From NCBI RefSeq assembly GCF_026151205.1, contig NC_087074.1, forward strand, positions 18,613,240 through 18,677,239: a stretch of DNA of 64,000 nucleotides, written 5' to 3'. The position numbers and the translations under genes are program-made. The notes below the pieces were generated by a model. That model was not told the DNA's origin, made no database searches, and was given only the letters and a program-made list of their open reading frames with translations. This stretch comes from Bolinopsis microptera (Eukaryota > Ctenophora > Tentaculata > Lobata > Bolinopsidae). The number at the start of each line of letters is the position of its first letter. The stretch's first letter is position 1. This document shows, in pieces, positions 31,828 through 42,690 of the stretch.

Positions 31828-33390
31828 TTAAAAAGTAAAGATGTCAGCATATTCTGATTGGTTAAAAGTAAGTGGTTCAGTAAACTCTAAAGGAGGATCC
31901 TTACTCCACATCTTCAAATACTCCTTAAACAAGCCATCATACCCCTTCTCCAAACCTAACCCCACTAAAATCTCATCAGTAGGTTTCCTCAGAGTTTTAA
32001 CAGTAGTAGCAATACCCGGACAGTAATGTTCAGCCAGCACCTCTAACTCCCAGAGTGATGACTGCAGAGCGTTGCACTGCGCAGGGTCCTGTTCAGCAGG
32101 AAGGAAGGGGTCCTCTCTTACAGCAGCGTGGTCAGGTCCCCTGTGTACCAGTCTCTTAACACTGGGGTGTAGCTTAATCAGGTTAGTTATTACCCTCACC
32201 ACTATAACTATCACGTGGGGAGGCGCTTGTAGGGAGTTGTGCGCGAGACGTTTAGCGAACGCTGCGACCAAGTACGCGGGGAGGAGGGGTGACTTTAGGA
32301 ATGTGTCCAACATTGAGATGAACCTGGTGACATAGGGGGCGTGGAGCAAGTCAGCTGTCAGCATTCTGTAGAGTTTTGGATAGAAGGAAGGGTAGTCTAG
32401 ATTATACTCTGTTATCAAGATAAACAGACTGTTGAGAGCGAGCAGACTAGTTGTACCTCCCAGATCGTACGAGTCCACCAGGAAGTCGATAAGAAGTTTG
32501 GGATTCTGCATGTGAGGTATCACTTTCTCGTGAAGACTGGAGAGGATTGTGTGATACAACTCCTTGGATTTGGGCATCTTTAGAAACTGGATCCAAGTGG
32601 AATTATAAGCTTTACAAATGTGGAATATTGTTTTAGAAGCATCTGTTTTACGTTTCTTTTCCGTGTGCTCAGATGATGTGAATTCTGAGATATCAACTGA
32701 GGACAACAACTGATAAACAAACGGAGACATGTCTACATGAGTTTCTGCAGAATGTTTCTTTGAAAATCTCTCAATCCCTCTTAAAGTAGCATACTTCCAA
32801 TCTAAATCAGACACCTCATTCGAGAGCCGTGTTACTAACTCTGACTGTTTGGAGATAAGAATGTGCTCAATAAACACACCGGCTCTGTCACGTGACAGCT
32901 TCACAAACACAGTCTCAGCACTTAGAAAGGAGAGAGAAGTGGCGTAGGCTGACTCCAGTATTTCAGGAGATAGTGAGTTTATTTTAGAGCAGATAGCACA
33001 GAACACCTCGTTGTAAGTGTCTCTCATCCAGTCTCTGTACTCGGATACTTCTTTCTCTTCTGTTTCTTTTGTGTCTCCTTTTACGTCGAACATCCACGAG
33101 TTTGTCAGCAACTTATCGTATATCTGAAAAGGGTTGTTGAGAAAATGATGGCCAACAAGGTGAGTTGCTAATACAATAAATTCGTACCTACTATTATACG
33201 ACACGTACAGGAAGAAAGAACGAACCTTTTTAAGAGATGAGATGGCAGCCAAGGTGAGAATCTCAGAGTTCTGCTCCTCGGTGACCAGGTCCAGTACTGT
33301 GGATATCTCATTCGTGTAACTCACATCTGTTAGAATCTTACCCGTCAGAGTTGACAACTTCTCTATTGTCATTTTATTTAACTCCACCAT
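31828..33390 (-). CDS. NOC4L: Nucleolar complex protein 4 homologue
   Basis: Noc4/NOC4L pairs with NOP14 in the nucleolus and is needed for 40S (pre-18S rRNA) maturation and export. A single intact exon encodes 520 residues, the same length as human NOC4L (about 516). The C-terminal half carries the CBF/Mak21-type helical repeat region, with LLALNSLFILITEYNLDYPS, FYPKLYRML, YVTRFISMLDTFLKSPLLPA and YLVAAFAKRLAHNSLQAPPH in family order. The tail (LGLEKGYDGLFKEYLKMW) is also family-like. An internal basic KKRK (HTEKKRKTDAS) could aid nuclear import. The ATG at 33390 is followed closely by a second one (MVELNKM), and either could start. AATAAA at 31683-31688 (minus) is a likely polyadenylation signal. 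Human NOC4L has many introns, so intron loss or retroposition is implied here. Confidence 0.93.
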   Translation of the reverse strand: MVELNKMTIEKLSTLTGKILTDVSYTNEISTVLDLVTEEQNSEILTLAAISSLKKVRSFFLYVSYNSRYEFIVLATHLVGHHFLNNPFQIYDKLLTNSWMFDVKGDTKETEEKEVSEYRDWMRDTYNEVFCAICSKINSLSPEILESAYATSLSFLSAETVFVKLSRDRAGVFIEHILISKQSELVTRLSNEVSDLDWKYATLRGIERFSKKHSAETHVDMSPFVYQLLSSVDISEFTSSEHTEKKRKTDASKTIFHICKAYNSTWIQFLKMPKSKELYHTILSSLHEKVIPHMQNPKLLIDFLVDSYDLGGTTSLLALNSLFILITEYNLDYPSFYPKLYRMLTADLLHAPYVTRFISMLDTFLKSPLLPAYLVAAFAKRLAHNSLQAPPHVIVIVVRVITNLIKLHPSVKRLVHRGPDHAAVREDPFLPAEQDPAQCNALQSSLWELEVLAEHYCPGIATTVKTLRKPTDEILVGLGLEKGYDGLFKEYLKMWSKDPPLEFTEPLTFNQSEYADIFTF

Positions 33391-34793
33391 ACCTGTCTAT
33401 ATGTAATCTATAGTAGCGAGTTAATATAATAAATTAAATTTATTAAAAAATTAAATTAAAAGTTTAGCAACACAGTGTGCCAGTGTAAAGAATTATTTAA
33501 TGAAATCTTATACACGTTGTACGAGCAGATTGAAAATTTAAATTATATGAAATCTGATACTTTCGATCTTCAGCAATGAAACGAGTTAGAGTTAAAGTTA
33601 TCACGAAAATTACGGTAACAAATCGAACATATAAATAATAAGTTTTACTATGAAAAGTAAGCACGTTTGTGTTTATTTGCAATTATTATTATATAACATA
33701 ATATATCTCATTAAATAAATCTTCATAGTTCATACTAATTAGTTTAATCTACTTGATAATTAGAGTTATTCGAATATGTTGCAATGTACTGTAACGTAAG
33801 GTCCAGCTTACTTTGAGAACTTTAAAAATAGGTTGGTAAGTTAATTAAATGAAAGTTTATTTAAAACAATGTAACATATTTTAATAAAATTAAGGTTACA
33901 TGTAATGTGATATGGTATCAATAAAGTTAGTCAATATCGAAAAGCGTTGTACAATTATACACTGTGATACTCAAAATAAACGTTTCTAATTTTCTATGCT
34001 CTGGTTCTAATTTTATATAAATCCCTGTAAAAATTAAACAACAAATAATTCGTAGCTGTCAAGTTACACCATGTTTCACTTGAAAGTAAGTATTACGTTA
34101 GATTTAAGGTATTTTCTATAAACAGAACCTTGTTATCTGAACCCAAGATCTGAATTATTTCAAACTAAGTCTCCACAAAATCGTGACATTGTCACCTCAT
34201 ATAATTTATAACATATCGTACTTGTGTGTTGCAGGGTAGCAAATCAAAATTAGTTTGTGCTAGGTAATCAGGAATGAGTCAAAATAAATCTGAAAGTTTA
34301 TATTATTATGTTTAATAAAACAAAAAACGAGTACAAAAATAAAATATTTGCCCATGCTCTGTGCGACAATCTGATAAAATCAACCAACAACTTATAAATT
34401 ATTTTGCAAACACGTGACATTTCTCCAATTTTGTTCAAGTAACCAAGAATTGCAGGGTTTCTCTCTGTCTGTTTGCTCTAACATTATGTTAATAGCAACA
34501 CGATTGGTTGCAACAGAATTGGTCCAGCCGCACAAGGATTTCAAACAAAACTTGAGAAACTTTTCAAATAAATAACACATACATTTCTTGTCAGACAATA
34601 TGAAACACCAACTGATTTATCAAATTTAATTAAGCATCTTTTGCAACCTCAACCACCACATTCCAGGAAAAACAGGCTCTGTCTCACACTCAGACTAATT
34701 TACAAGTTTGCTCAAATAGACTTATACTTCCTGAAACCTTGTAGTGTACTGTAGAACTGTAAAAGTGTAAACATAGAACTATACTATACTATA
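33391..34793. other. AT-rich intergenic region upstream of NOC4L
   Basis: No gene or strong repeat was recognised. It would contain the NOC4L promoter near 33400-33700, but no recognisable TATA, E-box or initiator is evident. Minus-strand ATTAAA (TTTAAT on plus) near 34625 could belong to the gene that ends at 34794. Confidence 0.5.
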
Positions 34794-35846
34794 TTATACA
34801 GGTGTACAAAGTAAAAATTTACACCTCCTCTTTTTACGTGTAGCCTTCAAAGGCTGACCACCATGACCATTTGCTCTCAACGTACTAGCATTGCTCTTGA
34901 GAGTCCCTGTATTATTTCTCTTGCTCGCATTACTGCTCAGAGTGTTCAGGTCATACCGTGTATTCTGACTTAACAAAGTGCTAAATTTAGGGTTTATAGT
35001 ACCCATAGAAGGTACCTGATTATATACCTCCCTGCGATGCGGGAGAGAAAACATGGTGTAGTTACTGGCTTTCTCAGAAGAGCTGAACGATTGTGAATAT
35101 CTTGACACAGAGCTACATACTGAAGGAGTGTGAGAGAGTGTGTTCCGGGGAACAACCGATGACATTTCACTCTGAGTATCTGTTATATTCCTCCTACCAA
35201 AGAAGTTGTGTAGTATCTCAGGTGGATATTCTTTCTTGAGGATATCATCCATTGGAGTGCTGGTGTTGTTGGTGTTGTTGAGAGGGGGAGACATTGGTCT
35301 TACGGGTGTTAGATCAGGCTCAGGGTTACAAGTCTCAAATCTAGGCTCACTGAACACTCTACTCTCCAAAGTCATTGGAACTTTATTCTGTACATGAGAC
35401 CTTATGTCTCCCTCTGAAGTATGAAAACTGGATGCTCTGTTGAGTTGTGGTCTGACCTCTGCTATCCTTTTTTCAAGTCTATCCACTGTTTCAATGTTGA
35501 ATTCCCCAAGCAACTTGTCAAGTTCGTCTAATGCAGCTGATTGGTGTGGGGTGGACTTTGCACTTTCAGCCCAGCCAAGCAGTTCATCCAACTCCAGTAG
35601 ATTCAGCGAGTTACAACTTGGGTTCGCTGAAACGATTTTAATTTTAGATGAAAACATGAAGCCAATAATTGGACTGCTTGAATATATTTTAGGTTCAAGT
35701 AAGAGGTAAAATACTTCTAAAAAGTTCACATTGCTAAACTAATTAGATACGATTAAGATACCTGCATTCAGTATTGCAGATGCTCGGTTACTCAATTGTC
35801 CATTCATGAATGCAGAAGGAGGAGGATACAGTGTTGAGGATCCCAT
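34794..35846 (-). CDS. Unrecognised Ser/Asn-rich protein with two LD-like motifs and a TPV C-terminus
   Basis: Two exons: 35762-35846 (starts ATG, 28 codons plus 1 nt) and 34794-35626, joined across a 135-bp intron with a clear TTTCAG acceptor. Predicted length is 305 residues. Near the N-terminus are two leucine-aspartate helices, ELDELLGWA (about 40-48) and ELDKLLGEF (about 63-71). They fit the paxillin LD consensus LDxLLxx, used to bind FAT, parvin or vinculin-type partners, but no LIM domains follow. The remainder is low-complexity, rich in Ser, Asn, Thr and Pro, with a basic segment (TRKKRRCKFLLC). The last residues CTPV fit a class I PDZ ligand (T at -2, V at 0), and the two nearby cysteines next to basic residues could be lipidated. 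It may be a cytoskeletal or junctional scaffold; this is inference only. Confidence 0.7.
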
Positions 35847-36858
35847 AACTCATATCATATTTCTAAATGATTATACATTACAAACAAGAACATGCACCCA
35901 AAAGAGTTACGATTATAAACATCTTTCTTTTTAAACTTTGAAGAAAGTCAATTTTTGTGCAACCCTGTATGGACAAGCTAATAGGACAGGTGAAAGATAA
36001 AAATAAGTGAATATCATTAAAAGAAACATGGTGCTAATGCTAAGGTCAAAAGAGTAATTTGTATTATGAAAACAACTGGTAGACACCCCTTAGTCAAGCT
36101 CAAGAAATGATTCAGAACAGTTTTATTGTCTTGAAAGAAATTGTACACCCCTGGTAAATTTTTTCTGTTAAAGAATATCACAACCTACAAAAGAAATTAG
36201 GGGTATATCAGTGGTGTAACGTTTCATGGTGCACCATGGCCATAAAGTAATAGTCAAGAAAACAACAATTTCAAGAATGCTTATGACAGTGGGGACCATC
36301 AGACCGTGCCACATATGGTCTGATGCAGATGGTCGCTGGGACTCCCCAGACAAGGTAAAGAAAACTTCAATCTCACAATTGACCATTGATCCTGTGGCGC
36401 AGTACGCAAAGGCCCACTGTTTTTTTTATTAAATACTTTTCAAATTTTACAGAGTACAGCAATAGATGAATATAAAATAGGATCGTTCAAAATATCGCCC
36501 CCATCTGTAAAATATGATGGGCACCCAAACACGGTAAACACATAGTGAACTATGTCCGCAGTAACTTGGACCCATTACATCGAATTAATCTAAATCCAAA
36601 AATTTATGAAAAACTATTTAATAACAAACAAATCCATTTAATAACAAACAAATCCATGGTGAATAACTGTGGATATAGAGTCAAAATTTGTATTTCAATA
36701 CGTCAAATTCCAGATACATTAGATACAGGTCTGAAATGGTCATTAATGTGTGAAAAGGTGTGCGGGTGAAGTGTGATATGATGTTGAAAGTATAGGAAGG
36801 TAGATACAAAAATTAATAAAACAAAAATAATAATAATATGGGGAGCAAAGAGACTAGG

Positions 36859-37302
36859 CTAGACTGTTGTTTCACTATCCAATAAACATTTCCATAGATG
36901 CTTAGTGACCTCAGCTTTGAAAAGACTAGTAGACACAATCTGTCTTACCTGTAAAGGGAGTCCATTCCACAGTATATGGGTTCTGTAGAAAAATGATTTT
37001 GCCAGTGGGCTATTTGAGGTACATGTGGTGTGTGAATTCTGACTTAACTTAGGTAAAATTGATGACACAATAGACAGGTGAAATTTTGTCCAGCTTGCTA
37101 ATTTTTTGCTCGCTTCTCTCACATAAGCAAAAAGCTTGAAAAAAGCAACACGCATAGGGAATGGTTTGCCAGGTAAAATACTATTTTGAGGGAACGTCAT
37201 TTTTACGAGGCGAACATTTTGCAAAAACCGGGAGTCTCTTATATTTCTTTTTAAATGTTCATGTTTTCCGTAAAAACAGCAGCTACTGTTAATATAAGGA
37301 TC
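36859..37302 (-). mobile_element. C-terminal fragment of a non-LTR retrotransposon reverse transcriptase ORF
   Basis: An open frame of about 147 codons, preceded by a stop at 37303-37305. Its last third matches the conserved tail of LINE-type ORF2 proteins, with SFFYRTHILWNGLPLQVRQ followed by SLFKAEVTKHL (typical pattern: FF-RT--LWN-LP--VR--S-FK--L--L). The catalytic palm (YADD) and endonuclease regions are absent, so it is a 5'-truncated dead copy. Past the stop, on the minus strand, is a TATTAT microsatellite (about 36823-36838), as seen at the 3' ends of such elements. The family (CR1/L2/Jockey-like) is inferred. Confidence 0.75.
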
Positions 37303-37914
37303 TTATGTGATAACAAAGGTGTACATAAACTCAGAATTAACCGATTAATACAGGGGAGGCCAAAAGTCAATGTACGGTACCTACGTTGGATGCCACCGCC
37401 ATGATTCATATTTGAGCCTTATACAATTTGGCTCGATCAAATTGTTCAAAATATCGTTCAACAAAAATGAACATAAATAATCTTTGAGTTGACATATTCC
37501 TCGAATGAGTGGTGATAGTGAGTAACACCAGAAAGAATTATTTCAATCAGGCACTCAGTGACTGAGCTATAAAGGCCAACGTACGTATGTATACTAACTT
37601 TTGGCCCTCGATGTATTTTTTACGCTGATTTCGAATAAGACCTATTACATAATTCAATAACTCCAATATCATAGGAAATCGTACCCCATAAAAACAATTA
37701 CATAATTAGCATTACATAAATAGCATGAAATTATTTTTACCAGTTATGAGCAAATAACAATTTTTGTCAAACGCGCGCACGTGACAGGCTTGTTAAACGA
37801 TAATTAAGCTGTTTATGCTTTAGGATTCGAGTTAGTTTTGGTTTTAAAGTAATCGTGAAGATAATATATAAAGATTTGAAGTACAACTTTTTGCATGCCT
37901 AGATCTTAATTTTA

Positions 37915-38020
37915 AATTGCTCTGACCAGAGCCCTCTCACTTGCAGTTAATTGCGCGCGACCGCCGAACGCGCGTCACGCAGCACGCGTAGACACATGGG
38001 CACATGACATGGCTATGTGA
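37915..38020 (+). repeat. Dispersed GC-rich repeat family, copy 2 of 3
   Basis: Same family as 1231-1330, in opposite orientation. It contains GAGCCCTCTCACTTGCAG, GCGCGCGACCGCCGAACG, and ACACATGGGCACATGACATG at its end. It is AT-flanked on both sides. Confidence 0.7.
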
Positions 38021-38225
38021 AAACTTTAAATAGCTTACCATTAAATCAAAATCAGCATTAATTACAAAAGGGCCATATTATTTACAAAGGGGCCATATTA
38101 AAACGTTCGCCAAAATCGCAAATTTTCAGACCACCCCTTAACGGCTTTTACTAATTCGCTCGCCCAAAAATTCCACGTGACTTTGGTTTTTATGGTTTTG
38201 CAGCCGTACAAAACGGTTTTACATA

Positions 38226-38312
38226 AACCGTAATCCCAACCCTAACCCTAACCACAACCCCGAAGCTATCCATAACCCTTACCACAACCCTAACCCTAAC
38301 CCGAGCCCTAAG
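38226..38312 (+). repeat. Degenerate interstitial telomere-like repeats
   Basis: Several CCCTAA units (ACCCTAACCCTAACC twice) mixed with variants such as CCATAACCC and CCGAGCCC. CCCTAA is the C-strand of the animal telomere TTAGGG. An interstitial relic or a coincidental simple repeat; not a chromosome end, since unique sequence follows on both sides. Confidence 0.6.
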
Positions 38313-38640
38313 CCCCTAAACAATCGAATTCATGTTTTACTAGCCTGTCACGTGACCAAAACGGTTTTTTGCCCATAACTCTCTAGGAAAGCATTTTTAC
38401 CCTACGTCATGGGGGGTTATTCGGAATCAGCGTCCAAAAATACATCAATTTGGATCAATTTCATACCCAAAGGGCCTTTTCACAAGAATATTCTAAAAAT
38501 TTGGGCGAGCGATTTAGTAGGAGCGCCCCTTAACGGGTGATACTCGTAAAATATTTGTTCCAAATATTGGACAGTTGACGAGTCCAACTCGGCGCGCGCG
38601 TCCTGGTAGGTTGTAAAACTACAAACCACCCCCTGATCCC

Positions 38641-38749
38641 TTGTCATACGTTGTATGACCCGCCGCGCACGAGTGCTCGTAGAAACTCTACAGCATAGTG
38701 AAACTCTACAGCATAGTGAAACGACCGTGGGGGTCACAACGTGATACAA
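38641..38749 (+). repeat. Third copy of the TTGTCATACG MITE-like element
   Basis: Begins TTGTCATACGTTGTATGACC and ends GGGGGTCACAACGTGATACAA-like, as at 2157-2272. It has an internal duplication of AAACTCTACAGCATAGTG. Confidence 0.7.
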
Positions 38750-38984
38750 CCCTTCCCTTTGTCCGGGTGTCCGAATTTTCTAAAACCACCCCTCCCCCGG
38801 ACGTCCGGTTTTTCGGTTACTCTTGAGATCAGAGTACATATTTGATTGACGACGTCAATCCTTCCAGATCGTTGCCCTGCGAACTAACAGAGCAACGATC
38901 TAGTCGATGTGAAGTAAGAATGATAGTTTGCGCGGCGCGTCGAAGTTCTCCAAAGTACAAATAAACCAATTCAAATTCATTGTT

Positions 38985-39098
38985 AATTGCTCTAACCATG
39001 AGAGCCCTTTCGCTTGCAGTAGCGCGCGACCGCTGAAGGCGGCATTCTACTCGTGAAACAAGCGCGTCACGCAGTACGCGTATACACATGGCTATGTA
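38985..39098 (+). repeat. Dispersed GC-rich repeat family, copy 3 of 3
   Basis: Matches 1231-1330 over its full length, including GTGAAACAAGCGCGTCACGC and CACATGGCTATGT. It lies within a cluster of other GC-rich repeats (38640-39540). Confidence 0.7.
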
Positions 39099-39228
39099 AA
39101 CATTGTTAATAAAATGTGTAGTTACTTAAAATACGCAATAATCAATAATACATTGATTTAGTGTTGAACAAGTTTAGCACAGTTACATTTAAGTACATTT
39201 AAGTTCGCTTTCAAAATATTACAGGGAT

Positions 39229-39440
39229 CTAAACTTACATGTTACAGAGTAATTACAAATTAGTGTCAAAGAGTTGAAATAAATTGGTTTTTTCGTTTAT
39301 ACTTCTGCCAAAGTTTCCGGACGTCCGGATTTTCAGAAACGATCCCCCTCCCCGGATTTGTCCGAAATTCCAAAACCACCCCTCCCTTGTCCCTATTTGC
39401 TGGACGTACGTACGTCCTAAGTACAAAGTAGATGGCCCCA
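39229..39440 (+). repeat. Partial copy of the element at 40656-41033
   Basis: Shares ATCTAAACTTACA, GTGTCAAAGAGTTGAAATAA, TTTCCGGACGTCCGGATT, TTTGTCCGAAATT and AAAACCACCC with 40843-41027, and ends with an AAGTAGATGGCC terminus. The left terminus is missing. A related fragment lies at about 38755-38815. Confidence 0.7.
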
Positions 39441-39741
39441 AATTTACACAGAATGCAGAACGGTCGCAATCTCATCGCGCCCCGGCCGAGGCAACTGCTA
39501 GTGCTACGAAGTAGCGCGGCGCGTTAGTCCATTAACAATGGAAAAGGTTATGGTCGGGATTGGGACTTCTGTAAAACAATTTTGTTCGGCTGCAAAACCG
39601 TAACAACCCAAGATACGTGATAATTTTTGGGCCATTTAGTAAGAGCCATGTTCAACAGTAGTTACAAAATAAAATGATTTTAGCTTTCAGTGGAATTACA
39701 AAATAATATCAACAACAAACAATAGTGCCATAATCTCTCAA

Positions 39742-40270
39742 TCAAGTTGAAGATGTGGTTTGTACAAGAAAGTTGTTATAAGAAATCGGCAGGGGTCTGC
39801 AGATATTAGACAAGGACAACCCCTGACTCCCTTTAGTCCGGGACCACGCTATGTTTTGTTCACGTTTGGAGTTCAGTGAAACACCATTTCTCCGGGGCTC
39901 CGCACTAAAAGACCGATTGTTAGTGCCCAGTTCTGAGGTAGTCCTGGTGCGGGTGGTGAAACTTTCTGATCTACGTCGCACTGAAGACCGGGCTCTTAGC
40001 GGCTCCTGAAACTTGGCCGAATTGGCCCTCTTAGTTTTACGATTAGACTCTACAGGAGGCCCTTTGTTTGTTTTTGCTGGAGCTGTTCGAATGATCATGA
40101 ATCGCTGATTCTGAGCAGATTTTTTTGTTTTACGCTCCTCTGTTCGGTGGGATGTAACGGGCTCTGTTGCAGGAACAGCACTGACAGTTACAGCTGCTGT
40201 TCTGGGCTTGGCGCTTATTGCACCTCGAGTAGTGTCGCCAGTAGTTGCTTGAGCTTTTGTTCTCAAACCC
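39742..40270 (-). CDS. Possible terminal exon of a basic Arg/Thr/Ser-rich protein
   Basis: A minus-strand open frame. The more upstream part overlaps a 75-bp tandem repeat and looks non-coding, but from a possible acceptor (CCGACAG) at 40270 the composition becomes uniform: many Arg, Thr, Ser and Lys, with motifs such as RRRSESFTTRTRTTS and RSFSAEPRRNGVS. No domain was recognised and no upstream exons were found among the surrounding MITEs. It could be a real disordered nuclear protein exon or a chance frame of about 175 codons. Confidence 0.3.
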
Positions 40271-40340
40271 CTGTCGGAATTTCGCAGATGAGTTATGTAA
40301 AAACTACATCGGAAAGAATGGTAAGAGCTTTCAGTGTTGT

Positions 40341-40562
40341 AACAGAAAGTGAAAGTGAAATTAAAACAGCTCACTTTAATATGGTAGGATGTATGAGCCC
40401 AATAGATGCTGTAATAACAGAAAGAGAAAGTGAAAGTGACACAGCTCACACTAACAATGTAGGATAGATGGGCTCAGTAGGAGCTGTTATAACAGAAAGT
40501 GAAAGTGAAAGTTAAACACATCACACTAACATGGTAGGATGTAGGAGCCCAATAGGAGCGGA
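40341..40562 (+). repeat. Three 75-bp tandem units with GAAAGTGAAAGTGAAA
   Basis: Units start at 40341, 40416 and 40491. Each begins AACAGAAAGTGAAAGTGAAA (one base changed in the second) and carries CAGCTCAC and GGAGCCCAATAG-like blocks. The GAAA-NN-GAAA spacing is that of IRF/PRDM1 sites; significance unknown. Confidence 0.85.
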
Positions 40563-40655
40563 TTTAACTCTGCATGTCAAAAGCTGGGTCAGGTATTTAC
40601 TGTTCCGTCTGATATTCTCTGCTAGCAATATATTGCCTGGATCTGGAGTTATCGG

Positions 40656-41033
40656 TGTAAGGGGCCATCTACTTAGGAGGTCCGCCGACCACCACCCTCC
40701 CCCTGTCCGGGTGTGTCCGAATTTTCAAAACCACCCCCCCCCCCTCCCCCGGACATCCGGATCTCCAGCTACTTTTAAGAGTACGAATAAAACTCGGCTC
40801 TCATAAGCTGCTCTGGGAATCGAATTCTCGTTCAAAATACAGGGATCTAAACTTACAAAGTAATTAGTGTCAAAGAGTTGAAATAAATGGGACTTTTTCG
40901 TTAATTCTGCCAAAATTTCCGGACGTCCGGATTAATTTCAGAAACCACCCCCCCCCCTTGTTCGGATTTGTCCGAAATTTCAAAACCACCCCCACCCTAT
41001 TTGCCGGACGTCCTAAGTAGATGGCCGCTTACA
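40656..41033. mobile_element. MITE with about 31-bp inverted ends (GGCCATCTACTTAGGA)
   Basis: The left end TGTAAGGGGCCATCTACTTA and the right end (other strand) TGTAAGCGGCCATCTACTTA are inverted and continue to GGA and GTCCG. The 378-bp interior has C-runs, GTCCGGNTGTCCGAATTTTC and the palindrome TCCGGACGTCCGGA-like. No flanking duplication was seen. A partial relative is at 39229-39440. Confidence 0.8.
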
Positions 41034-41237
41034 AATGTTAAAATGATATTTACATGACGCTATAAGTAGACAATAATTAACTAATGAGGTAATTACTCCA
41101 TTAAACAACTATTATAATTACCCGAGTAAAAAGAGTTTCTGACTGGACTAGGGAGACTGCTAACACTGCAGTGAACAGTTCGAGGATCTCCATCAAAAGA
41201 GTCCAACCTTAGTTCCAGAGCACTCTGGGGTTATCAT

Positions 41238-41620
41238 GTATTATTATACATTATAGTCAAATAAGAGGCTGAATAATCAAATAAGCAGCTTATTATATCT
41301 TTATGATAGTCAAATAAGAGGCTGAATAATCAAATAAGCAGCTTATTATATCTTTATGATACATAGTCAAATCAGTGGCTTATTATATCTTTATGATACA
41401 TAGTCAAATAAGTGGCTGAATAATCGAATAAGCAGCTTATTATATCTTTATGATACATAGTCAAATAAGTGGCTGAATAATCAAATAAGCAGCTTATTAT
41501 ATCTTTATGATACATAGTCAAATAAGTGGCTGAATAATCAAATAAACAGTTTATTATATCTTTATGATACATAGTCAAATAAGTGGCTGAATAACCATAT
41601 AAGCAGCTTATTATATCTTT
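41238..41620 (+). repeat. 57-bp tandem repeat, about 6.5 copies
   Basis: The unit contains TAGTCAAATAAGTGGCTGAA, TAATCAAATAAGCAGCTTAT and TATATCTTTATGATACA. It has internal half-unit similarity (TCAAATAAGNNGCT twice), so the 57-mer may itself be a duplicated shorter word. The minus-strand frame through it is a by-product. Confidence 0.95.
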
Positions 41621-42399
41621 TTTTAATGGATCAGGACTTACAGTTAGTTACTTAGTTAGAAGTTGCTAAAATTCATAAATATTTAAAGATGTAAGAACAT
41701 AGTAAACATTTTGGCTAAATTTATGGTATAATTAATGATTAATAGTTACTCATCGCACTACTTAAAACCCAATTAGTCAGATTTAGTCACCTGTATCTGA
41801 TAGTGAGTGATTATACTAGTGTCGGTAGTTCTGAGGTTTATAGCATCTTGTAGTTTGGGAAGGTTGGGTCCTGACATGTTCAGTTACTTGCCTCCTGGAT
41901 TAGCAAGAATGTGGAGTTATGTGATTATAACCAGTGTCAGCTAAAGAATGTGAGATGGATTCTTAAGAAGCAATAATCGCATGAGTCATCGCATATTTAC
42001 TTATTTACCAACACCAAAATATCAAATAAGTGATAATATGCTATTCAAGAGACCAATTAAATGGATTGTCATTAGTATAAGAAAACAGCATACTATACGA
42101 GTTGAATAGTTTTGTATAAAACTAGCTACAGTAGTCCGTATCATCATACAAACATCAGATAACAAACATGAACAATATGATTGGATTGCCAAACTTGCAC
42201 AACCCCCGAATTATGTGTAATCTATAACAATGCTGGTACAGGTGTTATGCAACATATTGTTATTAATTAAGATGGAATGTGATAATTAACGAACATTTTA
42301 AGTTAGTTCTAATCATAAAGTTACTACGAGAGATACTGAGTATGAATCAAATTACTGTTAGGGTTGGGTCATGTCACAAGATCATGTGAATAATAAATC
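41621..42399. other. AT-rich stretch without recognised features
   Basis: I see no coding region, splice-bounded exon or repeat of note here. Confidence 0.5.
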
Positions 42400-42690
42400 C
42401 GTTCAAATTAAAGCTAGTCTAAATTGATGTACCGAGCAATAATAACGATAAAGTAACGTTAAAATTGAAGTTAGCCTAAATTATTGACTTGTTTTGTGTA
42501 ATTATAACAATAAACTGGCATTCAAATTGAAGCTGTCCTAAATTGTGCAATGTGTTTCGTGAAATAGCAATAAACTATCCCTCAAATTGAAGCTCGCCTA
42601 AATTATACAGTGTCAAGTGTGTTTCGTGAAATAGCGATAAACTATCCCTCAAATTGAAGCTCGCCTAAATTATGTAGTGTGTATTAACGA
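42400..42690 (+). repeat. About 60-bp tandem repeat, five diverged copies
   Basis: Units contain TCAAATTGAAGCTCGCCTAA, GTGTTTCGTGAAATAGC and ATAAACTATCCC. Divergence is highest in the two 5' copies and lowest at the 3' end. Confidence 0.85.

Noticed and set aside
36210-36420. Possible hAT-like element between CAGTGGTGTAAC and a reversed CAGTGGGCC
   Set aside because: Only the first six bases of the two ends match and there is no 8-bp flanking duplication.
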